In this document: positions 9,044 to 18,811 of the stretch, piece by piece
Layout: each line of letters opens with the position of its first letter
Numbering within the stretch: position 1 is the first letter of the stretch
NCBI RefSeq assembly: GCF_036786105.1
Contig: NZ_DAIQRQ010000013.1
Span: 1 to 64,000, forward strand
Direction of reading: 5' to 3'
Length of the DNA stretch: 64,000 nucleotides
From: Ohtaekwangia sp036786105
GTDB lineage: Bacteria > Bacteroidota > Bacteroidia > Cytophagales > Cyclobacteriaceae
Program-made: the position numbers and the translations under genes
The notes under the pieces: model-generated
Databases searched by the model: none
What the model was told of the DNA's origin: nothing
The model's input: only the letters and a program-made list of their open reading frames with translations

Positions 9044-9922
9044 ATGAATCAGTTTTACTTACGTCAGGAGCATTCGCCAGAGCTGATAGGCTTTCGTCAT
9101 ATCCGTGAATTTGGCGTTCGGAAAAATACCAGTATACAGCTCGACTCTCTCAGCACCACGATTACAGATAGTATAAGGATTTATTATATACTCGATGGAA
9201 AATTCGAATGGCTGATCAATGATCGGTGCCATGTTCTTTATCCCGGTGATTTGGCCATCATTCTTCCCGGGCAACCTTTTGGCGGCAGCAAGGGATTTAT
9301 AGACATCGGTACTTTCTGCTGGATTTGTATTGATGTTGAGCGCGTTGGGCAAAATAGAAAAATGGTACTGGGCAAGTGGAGCGGATTATCAGAAACCGAA
9401 AGCCTTACCATAAGCAGTATACTACAACTGAACAACACAGCGGTGCTTGTAAGAGTTAAAGAAGCGTTTGTTACGTTGCAGGCGATCCGAGATGAATTGT
9501 TTCAACAGGAGATAGGGTATACTACCCGTGTAAATCATCTTATTGATGACCTTTTGATTTTAATTGTCCGGCAATCAACACATCAAACCAATTTACGAAG
9601 AGACTTTCCGCAGACATTTACAAAACTGGAGGAAACATTGAGACAAAACCTGTCGCATCAATGGACGGTAGAAGAAATGGCGGCCCTTATCGGGTTGGGA
9701 ACAACAGCATTTTCTGAAAAAGTAAAAAACTATACCGGGTTCTCTCCGCTGAATTATCTTATCAACATTCGTATTTCAGAAGCCATAAAACTGCTGAAGA
9801 AACAGGAGATGAATGTAACCACCATAGCATTGGAAACCGGTTTCTATTCTTCTCAGCATTTCTCCACAACCTTTAAAAAACTAACCGGATATACACCGGT
9901 TGAATTCCGAAAAAAGACATAA
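9044..9922 (+). CDS. AraC-family transcriptional regulator
   Basis: This is a 292-residue one-component regulator. The N-terminal part (about 10-150) has the beta-rich pattern of a cupin-type ligand-binding domain, including LYPGDLAIILPGQP. The C-terminal part (about 190-290) contains the two AraC helix-turn-helix units: WTVEEMAALIGLGTTAFSEKVK, then VTTIALETGFYSSQHFSTTFKK and the ending TGYTPVEFRKK. It is transcribed divergently from the GH3/pentonate operon and is followed after 19 bp by an FGGY kinase. It most likely controls both units in response to a sugar or sugar acid. Direct and inverted repeats in the divergent spacer are candidate operators. The effector is unknown. Confidence 0.92.
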   Translation: MNQFYLRQEHSPELIGFRHIREFGVRKNTSIQLDSLSTTITDSIRIYYILDGKFEWLINDRCHVLYPGDLAIILPGQPFGGSKGFIDIGTFCWICIDVERVGQNRKMVLGKWSGLSETESLTISSILQLNNTAVLVRVKEAFVTLQAIRDELFQQEIGYTTRVNHLIDDLLILIVRQSTHQTNLRRDFPQTFTKLEETLRQNLSHQWTVEEMAALIGLGTTAFSEKVKNYTGFSPLNYLINIRISEAIKLLKKQEMNVTTIALETGFYSSQHFSTTFKKLTGYTPVEFRKKT

Positions 9923-9941
9923 ACTTTATTTATACTATACC

Positions 9942-11465
9942 ATGGAATGCATCATTACGATAGAATTGGGAACAAATGCGGTGCGCGTTTTTGCATTTGA
10001 TTTGAAGGGCGATGTAGTTGCATCTGCAAAGGGATCGTATCCAACGTTTCATATTCAGCCTGACTATAGCGAGCAGGACCCTGAGCAGATTTTTATTACC
10101 ATGCTATATGTGCTTAAAAATCTAATCACCGAGAAGCTGCATCCGAAGATGTATAGCATTCGTTCAGTTTGCTTTCTGGCATCGATGCACAGCGTACTGG
10201 CAATTGATCACCAGGGTGTGCCGCTGGGCAATGTGATTACCTGGGCCGACAACCGCGGAAAGAAGGAAGCCAATGAGTTAAAACAATCGCCTTTAGGCAA
10301 AGTAATTTACAATGCCACAGGCACACCTATACATCCCATGTCGCCGTTGATTAAAATAGCGTGGCTGAAAAATAACGACAGCGAAAGGTTCTCCAAAGCC
10401 TTTAAATTTCTGTCGATGAAGAGTTACATCCTGCAACAGCTTACCGGTGAGTATGTGATTGATTATAGTCTTGCATCGGCTACCGGTTTGCTTAATATAC
10501 ATACCATGGAGTGGGAGCCAACGGCCCTCGAATTTGCAGGCATTACCTCCGATCGATTGCCGCGACTCATGTCGGTGTTCAGCTCACCGGGTAAATTGCG
10601 TAAAGAATATCAGACTTCGCTGGGATTATCGCCTGATACGCAGATTATGATCGGTTCAAGCGATGGCTGCATGGCTACATTAGGAGCCGGTACGTGGCGC
10701 GAAGATAAAGCAACGGTAACCATCGAAGACAGTGGCGCGGTACGCGTGGTAGGAAAGGAAGTATTGCGCGATGAAAAACAGCGTTTCTTCAATTACCTCA
10801 TTGCCAAGAACTGCTATGTTTCCGGTGGCCCGACCAATAACGGTGGCGTTGTATTTGAATGGTTTGCAAAACAGTTTGGAGATTTCAGAATACCGTTCGA
10901 TACCGAGCAGATTATGGAAGGACTTATACGGGAAGCCTGTAACGTTCGTGCGGGTTCTGACGGACTGATATACCTGCCTTACTTACTGGGCGAGCGCGCA
11001 CCACTGTGGAATGCCAATGCTCGCGGATCTTATTTCGGTATAAATATCAAACATGAACGATCGCATTTTATACGCGCAACCATTGAAGGTATATTGTACG
11101 AGATATATAGCATTGGAAAAATATTACAGGAGCATCGCGCCATAAACAGTCTTTCCATCAATGGCAGTTTTGCCACTATTCCCTTTTGTGCGCAACTGAT
11201 GGCCGATATTTTTAATAAGCCTGTGCATACGGTAACGAATTTCAGCAGCGCGGCAAGAGGAGCTTTTTTACTGAACGCGATCGACATGGGTATATATTCC
11301 GATCTTGAGCAGGCTGCGGGAAGCACGCCATTTCAGGAAACTCTTTACCCGAGGGAGCAAGACCATGCAACCTATACGCGTTACTTCCGCATCTTTGAAA
11401 GGCTGAGTGTTAAGCTGGAAGATGAATTTGAAGAGATTGCTGACCTTCAGCAGGGAGGGGAATGA
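9942..11465 (+). CDS. FGGY-family carbohydrate kinase, gluconokinase-like
   Basis: This is a 507-residue sugar kinase of the FGGY family. It begins with the phosphate-binding segment IIELGTNAVRVFAFDLKG-like (about residues 4-22) and has the second-domain pattern NNGGVVFEWFAKQFGD and SINGSFATIPFCAQLMADIFNKP. The overall pattern, with SEQDPEQIF near the start, resembles the gluconokinase/xylulokinase-like branch most often annotated as gluconokinase in Bacteroidota. The frame is open to an earlier ATG at 9900, but that overlaps the araC gene. The ATG at 9942 starts directly at the kinase fold, 19 bp after the araC stop. With the GntP permease across the divergent spacer, it may phosphorylate imported gluconate. 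A ketopentose substrate such as xylulose is the alternative. Confidence 0.85.
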   Translation: MECIITIELGTNAVRVFAFDLKGDVVASAKGSYPTFHIQPDYSEQDPEQIFITMLYVLKNLITEKLHPKMYSIRSVCFLASMHSVLAIDHQGVPLGNVITWADNRGKKEANELKQSPLGKVIYNATGTPIHPMSPLIKIAWLKNNDSERFSKAFKFLSMKSYILQQLTGEYVIDYSLASATGLLNIHTMEWEPTALEFAGITSDRLPRLMSVFSSPGKLRKEYQTSLGLSPDTQIMIGSSDGCMATLGAGTWREDKATVTIEDSGAVRVVGKEVLRDEKQRFFNYLIAKNCYVSGGPTNNGGVVFEWFAKQFGDFRIPFDTEQIMEGLIREACNVRAGSDGLIYLPYLLGERAPLWNANARGSYFGINIKHERSHFIRATIEGILYEIYSIGKILQEHRAINSLSINGSFATIPFCAQLMADIFNKPVHTVTNFSSAARGAFLLNAIDMGIYSDLEQAAGSTPFQETLYPREQDHATYTRYFRIFERLSVKLEDEFEEIADLQQGGE

Positions 11466-11593
11466 AATGATTGATTTCGCCCGATTTTGTACAACTATTA
11501 AGGTTCCTTCCCGGAGAGGCCAAAAAAGTTACAATCCGCCTCGGGACAAATGAAGAAAGCTAAAAACGCAAGGGCTGATTTTAAAAAAAACGT

Positions 11594-11601
11594 TAAGTTT
11601 G
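11594..11601 (+). promoter_or_regulatory. Candidate Bacteroidota -7 promoter element
   Basis: TAAGTTTG matches the Bacteroidota -7 consensus TAnnTTTG and lies 20 bp before the ATG of the next gene. I see no convincing -33 TTTG at the expected spacing, so this is tentative. Confidence 0.3.
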
Positions 11602-11620
11602 AGTTTTTGCAATCGTACTT

Positions 11621-12346
11621 ATGGCAGAACTTGAAGTAGTTAAACACTCCAAAAAGGCATATCGTATCTTCGGTAGTGATAATACCCTCATTCATAAGAT
11701 AAAAGAGTTCTTTGTTGAAATATTCATCATCGTATTTGCGGTGGGTATTACTATTTGGTTTCACGACATGGCCGAACACCGGCATCAACAGAAGGAAGTG
11801 AAGGAATTTTTAATCGGACTGAAAAACGATTTAACGAATGACCTTTCTGAAATGCAGGCTGACAAAGCGGGATACAAATATCAGCAAACTGCATTTCTTT
11901 ATTTTCGCTTTAGGAAAACAGATGCTGTTGGTGCATCAGATAGTTTGAAAAAGTACACAAACGCGATCTTCAATAAGGTAGAACTCGTTCAGAACAACGG
12001 ACGTTTTGAAGGATTCAAATCTTCCGGCAAGATTGGAAACATCGAGAATAAGAAACTGCAGAACGATATTCTTGATCTTTACCAGGAGTTAATTCCATCC
12101 CTGCTTAGCGCAACACAGTTGTATAACCTGCAGAAGGACCGGCTTATCATTCTTGTTGAACAGAACGCCCGTATTGACGAAGCTCAAAAGCGATTGATGA
12201 TTGAAGATGTTATAAAACTGGATCAGGCGAAAATTATGTTGGCTACATTGAGCGCTTTCCCGACAGAGATTATTAATCGCTATAATACCTGCATATCAAG
12301 AATCAATGATATTGTGAAGGGTATTGACGAACAGTATACCGAGTAA
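11621..12346 (+). CDS. Single-pass membrane protein, DUF6090-like
   Basis: This is a 241-residue protein of unknown function. One membrane segment (about residues 30-48, FFVEIFIIVFAVGITIW) follows a short basic cytoplasmic N-terminus. A long helical, probably periplasmic part follows (HRHQQKEVKEFLIGLKNDLTNDLSEM and onward). This layout, with a charged helix right after the membrane and a conserved GLKNDL-type segment, is what I recall for DUF6090 proteins of Bacteroidota. It stands alone: the kinase gene ends 155 bp upstream and the next gene converges on it. A TAnnTTTG word lies 20 bp before the start. The assignment is by pattern only and no role can be inferred. Confidence 0.6.
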   Translation: MAELEVVKHSKKAYRIFGSDNTLIHKIKEFFVEIFIIVFAVGITIWFHDMAEHRHQQKEVKEFLIGLKNDLTNDLSEMQADKAGYKYQQTAFLYFRFRKTDAVGASDSLKKYTNAIFNKVELVQNNGRFEGFKSSGKIGNIENKKLQNDILDLYQELIPSLLSATQLYNLQKDRLIILVEQNARIDEAQKRLMIEDVIKLDQAKIMLATLSAFPTEIINRYNTCISRINDIVKGIDEQYTE

Positions 12347-12544
12347 GTTATAATATCTATTTCTTTCCCCCGGAATAAATGCCTTAATCAGCATAACAGT
12401 ATGCTTCATATCGTGATATATAGCTGATAACATTATCACTCGAATCGGTGGTTTCGCGGGTATTATACTCACGTTACAATAACAGAGTGATTGCCGGCTT
12501 CCGGTATAAGAAAAGTCCCTGAAGAAATTGCAATTAATATTTAC

Positions 12545-15500
12545 TTAATCTGCAACAATATCCTTCAGGAAAATCTTGAATGAGGTACCCATATTAACCT
12601 GACTCTCCACTTCAATTTTGCCGCCCATAGCTTCTGCATGTGTTTTTACCAAATACAATCCCATGCCTTTGCCTTCTACGTGTGTGTGAAATCTTTTATA
12701 CAGGTTGAAAAGCTGTTGCTGATGTTTTCCCAGGTCGATGCCTAAACCGTTGTCTTTTACCTCGAGACAAATATACCCGTTCTGGGTTGCTGTTTGGAGG
12801 ATGATGCAGGGAGTGCGGTCGGGATGCCGGTATTTAATCGCATTGCTAATGAGATTAAACAGGATGCTATAGATATAGGGCTTCACACCGTGAATGGTAT
12901 TGATTGCTGTGAAGTCTGCCCTGATTTCTGCCTTGGTCTCGGTAATTTCATTTGTTAAATTGGCTTGGACCGCGCGCAGCTCCTCTTCCAGGTTTATTTC
13001 CGATACATCAAGCTTGTTGTTATTTCGTATTTCCAGAATTGTATTGAGGTCCTTCACGACTCTGTCTAACTCCTGTGTAGTAATAATCAGTTTGTTAAAA
13101 ATAATTCTTTCATCGTCAGGCTTATTTTGCGAGAGTTCCATGACTTGTCCAAGGCCGAGAATACGCGCTACTGGCCCGCGGAGGTTGTGGGCGGCAATAA
13201 ATGCAAACTGCTCCAGTTGATGATTGTAAGCAACCAACTCTTTGGTGCGCTCTCTTACTTCCAGGTCGAGGATCTGGTTGTGTGCTTCAATAGTTTCCCG
13301 TGCCTCGTTTAGTTTTTGATTCTGTTCGGCCAGCAGATCGCGTTGAGAGGCAATTTCTTCCTGCTTGCTGACGAGTTCATTGTTACGGGCAGCAAGCTCT
13401 TCATTCTGTACTTTAATTTCTTCCTCCCGGATCATGAGTTCCGTGTTGATTTTACTAATTTCCTCGTTTGCCATTTGCAGCTGATGGGTTCGCTGAACAA
13501 CCGAATTTTCCAGCTTCCGGTTTTGTCGTTTGATGGCACGCATTCGCAGCTTATAATACCCGATCGCTGTTCCGCCCAGGAACAGGACAGCAGCGGCTTT
13601 AAACCAGGCGGTCATCCACCAGGGAGGCAGGATGTGAATAATTATGAAAGTTCCTTGTTCATTCCACATCCCATCGTTGTTGGAAGCTTTTACCCTGAAT
13701 GTATAGGTGCCAGGATCCAGGTTTGTGTAGGTTGCCGTGTGACGATTGCCTGCATATATCCAATCTTTATCAAAGCCTTCCATTATATAGGCATATTGAT
13801 TATTAGCCGGCAATGTGAAATCCAACGCAGCAAACTCAAATGAAAACACCGAGTGTTTATAAGACAGTGTAATTTCCCTGGTCTCGTTGATAGCCGTTTT
13901 GAGTACCGAACCTGCTTCTGCCGGTAAAACCGGTTTATTGAATAGCTGAAACCCTGTAATTACAACAGAAGGTAAATGGGGATTATCGTGGATGCTATCC
14001 GGATGAAATACATTGAAGCCATTGGTGCCCGCAAAAAACATAAAGCCATCAGGAGCTTTATAGCAGGCATTCCGGTTGAACTCATTTCCCTGCAGTCCGT
14101 CTTTTACATCATAATTACGAATTGTCTTTTTAATGGGATTATACCGGGAGATACCCTTGTTTGTACTGATCCAGAGATTTCCCTTATCGTCCTCAAGTAT
14201 GCCATTGATAACATTATTGGGCAATGCTTCCAGCTCAGCATGGCGAACAAACTGATTGGTTTTGCGATCCAAAGACATAAGGCCTTCTCCCGATGTACCT
14301 ACCCAAAAAATTCCCCTGCTGTCTTCAAACAAAGAGAAAACGGTATTGCTTACACCATAGTCGAAACGGCTTTTTTTCTGATACCGGATAAACCGTTTAC
14401 TTTTCTTGTCAAAACGATTGAGTCCCTTGTCGGTGCCAATCCATATATTTCCCTGTTTATCTTCATAAACAACGAATGCCTGCGTACCGTTGAGGCTGGT
14501 ATTGTCTTTCAGATCCTGAAAATAGTTGGTAAATTTTTTAGACTTCTTATCGAGAACATTCACGCCAAAACCCCAGTCGGTTATCCACAAATTTCCTTCA
14601 TGATCCTTCAGGATACATGTCTTCGTAAAACCAATCAAATTGCCAGGTATAGGCGGGGAGGGAGTAGCATTATTAGGTTCTCCTTTTTTTGCGAAGTAAT
14701 GTGTAAAGAGTTTTTTCCGTTTATCGAAAAAGGCAAAGCTGCCCCGGTGATAGCCAATGGCCAGCGTATCTTTGTTATACTCCGAGATGGAGAAGATTAC
14801 GTTGGTGAGGAATTCTCCGGCATGCTGGTTTGGATAAAAGGTAAAATTTGCTGTCTCCCGATCGAAGCTTACCAATCCTCCATCTTCTACTCCAATCCAG
14901 ATATTGCCTTCGGCATCTCCCTTTACTGCATAAATGTTCGGGTTATCAAAATTGAGTACTCCATTGTAGTTGGTAAACTTGTTACCATAGCGTGAAAAAA
15001 GATTGACGCCACCGGCCCAGGTTCCTACCCACATGTTGTTGCTGCGATCGCGGTAGAGGCAGTGAATGGAATTATTACTCAGCGTTGTGGAATTGCTAAT
15101 ATCCTTCTTCAGGGTTTTGAAACGATTTTTCTTATAGTCGAAGATGCTGATTCCTCCATTTTGTGTACCGATCCACAGCTCACCATTCTCGGCCTGTGTT
15201 ATGGAAAGCACTTCATTATGACAAAGGCTATTGGGATTGGCGGGATCATGCAGATACCGGGTAAAGCTGTCATCGGCAGGATTATAAAGACAAAGTCCAC
15301 CGCCTATTGAACCAATCCAGATGTTCCCATCTTTATCTTGAAAAGTAAAGGGGCGTGGTCCGAAGCTCAGGCTTTTCGGGTTGTTTGGATCGTGAAAGTA
15401 ATATTTCAGCCTTTCGGTTAAAGGATCAAATTTTGCAATAAACCACAACGAATTTATCCATAAAAAACCCTGATTATCCTCCATAATCTGAGGTACATCC

Positions 15501-16000
15501 ATCCGGATAGTGTCTGGCTGTATGTGAAAAAGCATAAAGCGATTTTCCCTTGCATTAAATTTATATAGGCCGTCCCAGCTGGCCAGCCACAGGTTGCCCT
15601 TTTTGTCTTGAACGAACCTCGATGCATCTATATCACCTTTATTTGTTCGATAATGAATAAAGATTTCCTTTTGTCTGTCGAAGCGGTCTATTCCCCGGGT
15701 GGTTGCAATCCACAAATTATTTGCCTTGTCCTCGAAAACGTGATTGATTTCGCTGCTGGATATACTCGTTGAATCTTTGGGATTATGATGATAAACGATA
15801 ATCTTATTTCCATCATAACGGTTTAAGCCATCCCGGGTGCCAAACCACATATAGCCTTCGCTGTCGTTTAAGATAGTTTCAACGGTGCTTTGGGAGAGGC
15901 CCTCTTCAATGGAAAGTTTTTTAAAGCGGATCTGTTGCGGCTGGGCAATACCGGCGGAGATAATCAAAGTAAGAATCAGAACGAATAATCCCGTTTTCAT
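12545..16000 (-). CDS. Sensor histidine kinase with periplasmic beta-propeller and Y_Y_Y domain
   Basis: This is a large (1151-residue) membrane sensor kinase. A signal peptide (residues 1-19, ending SAGIAQ) leads a periplasmic part of about a dozen propeller blades of the type DKDGNIWIGS-GGGLCLY (Reg_prop). A Y_Y_Y domain follows (YIMEGFDKDWIYA...TNLDPGTYTFRVKASNNDG, about 715-785). A membrane helix lies at about 793-815, then a long coiled coil. The dimerisation helix has His938 in AHNLRGPVARI, followed by a HATPase domain (NLISNAIKYR, DNGLGID, GKGMGLYL). There is no receiver or DNA-binding domain and no response regulator next to it, so it is an orphan kinase. The frame opens at 16030, but the ATG at 16000 places the signal peptide correctly. 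Its ligand is probably a glycan fragment (inferred). Confidence 0.92.
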   Translation of the reverse strand: MKTGLFVLILTLIISAGIAQPQQIRFKKLSIEEGLSQSTVETILNDSEGYMWFGTRDGLNRYDGNKIIVYHHNPKDSTSISSSEINHVFEDKANNLWIATTRGIDRFDRQKEIFIHYRTNKGDIDASRFVQDKKGNLWLASWDGLYKFNARENRFMLFHIQPDTIRMDVPQIMEDNQGFLWINSLWFIAKFDPLTERLKYYFHDPNNPKSLSFGPRPFTFQDKDGNIWIGSIGGGLCLYNPADDSFTRYLHDPANPNSLCHNEVLSITQAENGELWIGTQNGGISIFDYKKNRFKTLKKDISNSTTLSNNSIHCLYRDRSNNMWVGTWAGGVNLFSRYGNKFTNYNGVLNFDNPNIYAVKGDAEGNIWIGVEDGGLVSFDRETANFTFYPNQHAGEFLTNVIFSISEYNKDTLAIGYHRGSFAFFDKRKKLFTHYFAKKGEPNNATPSPPIPGNLIGFTKTCILKDHEGNLWITDWGFGVNVLDKKSKKFTNYFQDLKDNTSLNGTQAFVVYEDKQGNIWIGTDKGLNRFDKKSKRFIRYQKKSRFDYGVSNTVFSLFEDSRGIFWVGTSGEGLMSLDRKTNQFVRHAELEALPNNVINGILEDDKGNLWISTNKGISRYNPIKKTIRNYDVKDGLQGNEFNRNACYKAPDGFMFFAGTNGFNVFHPDSIHDNPHLPSVVITGFQLFNKPVLPAEAGSVLKTAINETREITLSYKHSVFSFEFAALDFTLPANNQYAYIMEGFDKDWIYAGNRHTATYTNLDPGTYTFRVKASNNDGMWNEQGTFIIIHILPPWWMTAWFKAAAVLFLGGTAIGYYKLRMRAIKRQNRKLENSVVQRTHQLQMANEEISKINTELMIREEEIKVQNEELAARNNELVSKQEEIASQRDLLAEQNQKLNEARETIEAHNQILDLEVRERTKELVAYNHQLEQFAFIAAHNLRGPVARILGLGQVMELSQNKPDDERIIFNKLIITTQELDRVVKDLNTILEIRNNNKLDVSEINLEEELRAVQANLTNEITETKAEIRADFTAINTIHGVKPYIYSILFNLISNAIKYRHPDRTPCIILQTATQNGYICLEVKDNGLGIDLGKHQQQLFNLYKRFHTHVEGKGMGLYLVKTHAEAMGGKIEVESQVNMGTSFKIFLKDIVAD

Positions 16001-16413
16001 TGCCGGAATGCCTCCTATACAATAGTTCATAATCTCGCTCGTCCAATTTACTTACTTGTTCAGAAAATACTGCGCCTGACGATTCCAACAATAATCAAAG
16101 AATTAATATCACGTTAAGTATTCTGTTCTTTTCCCATTTACTCAGATTCTGTTACGATCAATTTAATAACTTTATTTTTGCCTGAGAAAAAATTAACGTA
16201 TTCTTCTGGTATATTTTGAAATAAAGCATTGAAATGCTGACTCAAATTACATGCGCTGATGAACAAAGAAGCAGGAGATGTAGTAATGGTGAAAATAAAA
16301 TGCAGGTGAGTTCACCCTGGCATGTTATCAAAATTGAATACCAGAAATAAAGTTGGCTTACAATTTACAGGCGATTTTCTTTACTCAGTCCTGAGCATAA
16401 AAAAACATAAACG
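16001..16413. other. Intergenic spacer, no gene seen
   Basis: This spacer of about 410 bp is AT-rich and lies upstream of the sensor kinase and downstream of the amidohydrolase, both on the minus strand. I find no convincing open frame, hairpin with a T-run, or RNA gene in it. It presumably carries the kinase promoter. Confidence 0.5.
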
Positions 16414-17337
16414 CTACTTCTCCGGCCGGTCAATGCTATAGAATTTTGCTGCGTTGTTGTAGAATAAATTCTGCTTTTGTAACTCGGAAAGAAACGGAGC
16501 AGCTTCTACATTTTTAATCGAAAGGCTGATAGCATCAGGCCACCCCATCTGATCTGACCCGTACATAATCCGGTCGCCAAATCCTGCATCGATAAGAGCT
16601 TCCAGATAATTGTAAAATTCCTTTGCAGGAAGTATCCAGTTAACGACAGACATATCTGCATATACGCGAGGATACTCGTACAGAATTGCTTTGGTCTCTG
16701 CAAGATACGGATAGCCCATGTGCATCAGTTGAAGTTTTAATCGCGGATATTTTATTAACACTTCTTCAACCAGTTGCGGATTGCCAAGACTTGTACGGAA
16801 TTTCGGACAACACATATAGGGTGTATTGGGCGCTCCTAAACCGGTATGAAGTGCGACCGGAATTTGTAGTCGTTCGCATATCTTCAGGTATGGATCGAGT
16901 ATCGGGTCATTTAACTGCCGCCCTTCATATTGAAGGGCCAGTTCGCCAAACACCAGGAACTTTCCTTCTTTGAAAAGCCGGACAAAGGTTGATGTATCCG
17001 GAAGAGGATTGTTTTTTGGATCGGGGTAATCCAGTGAAGGAATAATTACTTTCGGATCAGCTTGATGGAATTCGCTTATCCGATCAAGGCTTCCGGAAGT
17101 AATGGCTTTAACGACATTATATTTTTTTAATATCAATAACGTTTCTTTTACCACTTCATCATCACTCTTCCACGCAGGTGCCTGGCCTGTTATCGGGTTG
17201 GGAATGGGAGGCTTGCCGTACGAATCAAAGTGACGGGCATGAAGATGTACGTCTATTATTTTTCTTGTTGCATTTTTGGATTGAGCACCGCTAAGAAAAA
17301 ATGAAGCGGCCAAAAAAAGTGTAAACCAAAATTTCAT
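16414..17337 (-). CDS. Exported metal-dependent amidohydrolase (Amidohydro_2 family)
   Basis: This is a TIM-barrel hydrolase of about 307 residues with an N-terminal signal peptide ending near SGAQS, so it is probably periplasmic. Metal-site motifs are visible: IDVHLHARHF (first strand HxH), VALHTGLG (middle), LMHMGYPY and IMYGSDQMGWPDA near the C-terminus, supplying the usual histidines and aspartate. The Amidohydro_2 family includes decarboxylases and lactone hydrolases, so the substrate is open. An ATG two codons upstream (17343) is an equally possible start; neither has a clear ribosome-binding site. It lies on the minus strand between an orphan sensor kinase and an EthD-like gene, each separated by about 400 bp. 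It is therefore probably transcribed alone. Confidence 0.8.
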   Translation of the reverse strand: MKFWFTLFLAASFFLSGAQSKNATRKIIDVHLHARHFDSYGKPPIPNPITGQAPAWKSDDEVVKETLLILKKYNVVKAITSGSLDRISEFHQADPKVIIPSLDYPDPKNNPLPDTSTFVRLFKEGKFLVFGELALQYEGRQLNDPILDPYLKICERLQIPVALHTGLGAPNTPYMCCPKFRTSLGNPQLVEEVLIKYPRLKLQLMHMGYPYLAETKAILYEYPRVYADMSVVNWILPAKEFYNYLEALIDAGFGDRIMYGSDQMGWPDAISLSIKNVEAAPFLSELQKQNLFYNNAAKFYSIDRPEK

Positions 17338-17707
17338 AAGCATAGCACAGTAGGATAAGCAAACGTTAATGAGTCGTGTAATTCACTTGTAAAACTGTCT
17401 TTGTTTAAGGATATGAAGTCTCTAAATATATATTATCACTTTTAAACGTCCATCTTTATTCTGGATAAAGTAATAAAAGAGAAGCTCTCCTGAAGGCTCA
17501 GATGTCAGACGGAAAATTTGAAAACTAACTTAATTAAAATTAGCCGGCTTTCCATTTACTGCAAATATATTTTTGATGACAGGCTCTATTCTCCGTTTTA
17601 TCCAACGGTCTCAATCGGTAAATCAAAATCCACTCACCCTAAATATACCGGCGGAGAAAACATTATTGTGGTTGTTATCAGCAACCAAGACAATTAGGAG
17701 GGAAGAT
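17338..17707. other. Intergenic spacer, no gene seen
   Basis: These roughly 370 bp between the amidohydrolase start and the terminator hairpin of the EthD-like gene contain no open frame I would support. The sequence is AT-rich and is expected to hold the amidohydrolase promoter. Confidence 0.5.
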
Positions 17708-17732
17708 CGCGAAAGGTTAACAACCTTTCGCG
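17708..17732 (-). terminator. Hairpin after the EthD-like gene
   Basis: A perfect 11-bp stem, CGCGAAAGGTT (17708-17718) with AACCTTTCGCG (17722-17732), encloses a 3-nt loop directly after the stop codon at 17734. The T-run on the minus strand is weak (ATCTTCCCTCC), so termination efficiency is uncertain. Confidence 0.7.
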
Positions 17733-17733
17733 G

Positions 17734-18162
17734 TTATCTTACCACTTCGCTAATCAGAATTACAGGTGTTGCATTGGTATAATTTGCGAAGTCGGCTCTT
17801 ATAGCATCTCTGTTGGGAGCAATGGCCGCCTGGTACTCGCTGAGGTTCTTCACATAGAAAGTTCCAATTGCCATATACGGTAATGGCTGGTTGGGAATGC
17901 CGCTGGCAACTCCCTTTTCAATGGTATATTTTACCAGGTTCGAGCCGAGAAATGCTGCAACCATGGGCATGTGTTTCGTTTCGTAGTACTCCATATTGAA
18001 AGTCTTGCCTTCTGCAAAAGGATACATGACGGACACTTTGATCAATCCTTTCTCTTCAACAACGGGGCTGTGCTTTTCGGTTTTGCGGGATTGCTTTTCC
18101 TGGCTAAAAGAAATAGAACAAGTGCCGGTAAGTAAAAACAATATAAGAAGTGTGTATTTCAT
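17734..18162 (-). CDS. Exported EthD-family (dimeric alpha/beta barrel) protein
   Basis: This is a 142-residue protein with a signal peptide (1-20, ending SISFSQ) and a short charged linker. An EthD-type ferredoxin-like domain follows: VSVMYPFAEGKTFNMEYYETKHMPMVAAFLG, written here as VSVMYPFAEG then MEYYETKHMPM, is the family's conserved N-terminal pattern with the YY-KHMPM segment. EthD-like proteins are usually cytosolic and associated with degradation clusters, so the export signal is somewhat unusual. It appears to be a single-gene unit ending in a strong hairpin at the stop codon. The biochemical role is unknown. Confidence 0.8.
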   Translation of the reverse strand: MKYTLLILFLLTGTCSISFSQEKQSRKTEKHSPVVEEKGLIKVSVMYPFAEGKTFNMEYYETKHMPMVAAFLGSNLVKYTIEKGVASGIPNQPLPYMAIGTFYVKNLSEYQAAIAPNRDAIRADFANYTNATPVILISEVVR

Positions 18163-18811
18163 AAATGTTCTCTGGTTAATGTTATCTGAAAGTATATACC
18201 AATGTACGCAACAAAGGTCATACAGGATATTTACCTGGGTTGTCGTTTAAATTCAGTTAGAAACTTTTATACTGGTTCGTTCACGCCTGCAGATTTGTCC
18301 AACGGTATTTACTGAAAGGCGATTAATCGTTTAAACCCCTGTAAAGGTTTAACAAGACTACCTGGCAGAAGGATTTGAAAGTCGCGCGAGGAGTAAAATG
18401 ATGCAGCAACACTTAAAGGGGCTGGTCACGCGTAATGCGTTAAGACAATAGTGGACAAGACCACAAAACCTGGGCAAAGTAGGATTATAATAATCCAAAA
18501 ATGCTATATAAAAAGTATACCTACAACGATTGCAAATCAAAAAATCATACCTTCAAACAAAGGATTACTTGACATACTGATCAGGGTAGATCAATCCCAC
18601 AAGTGGTAATCCGTTGTGTTTGTTGTTAGCCCAAGGTTGAACCGGTGAATTACCGAAGCTGTTGATCTGGAAACGGGTTAATGAAATGGTGCATGCGATA
18701 AAAACGCAAGGCTGTTTCATTGTTTTGTTCCCGGTTTTCCATCGCGGTAGCTGGCAGTTTGAACTACCCCATTCAATGCTTTTGATGATGGAATTTCGAA
18801 CGGGGAATAGA
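18163..18811. other. Divergent intergenic region upstream of the hybrid regulator
   Basis: This spacer of about 650 bp separates the EthD-like gene (minus strand) from the hybrid two-component regulator (plus strand). It must hold both promoters. The regulator's reading frame is open from 18662, but the part before 18812 has no signal-peptide character. A small hairpin, TTAAACC (18331-18337) with GGTTTAA (18346-18352), is present. I see no other gene. Confidence 0.5.

Noticed and set aside
12414..12440. GTGATA...TATCAC inverted repeat between two convergent genes
   Set aside because: Short arms, long AT-rich loop and no T-run; not convincing as a terminator.
13976..14995. Plus-strand open frame of 339 codons
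   Set aside because: It is antisense to the propeller region of the sensor kinase, whose domains and codon pattern are clear; no family likeness on the plus strand.
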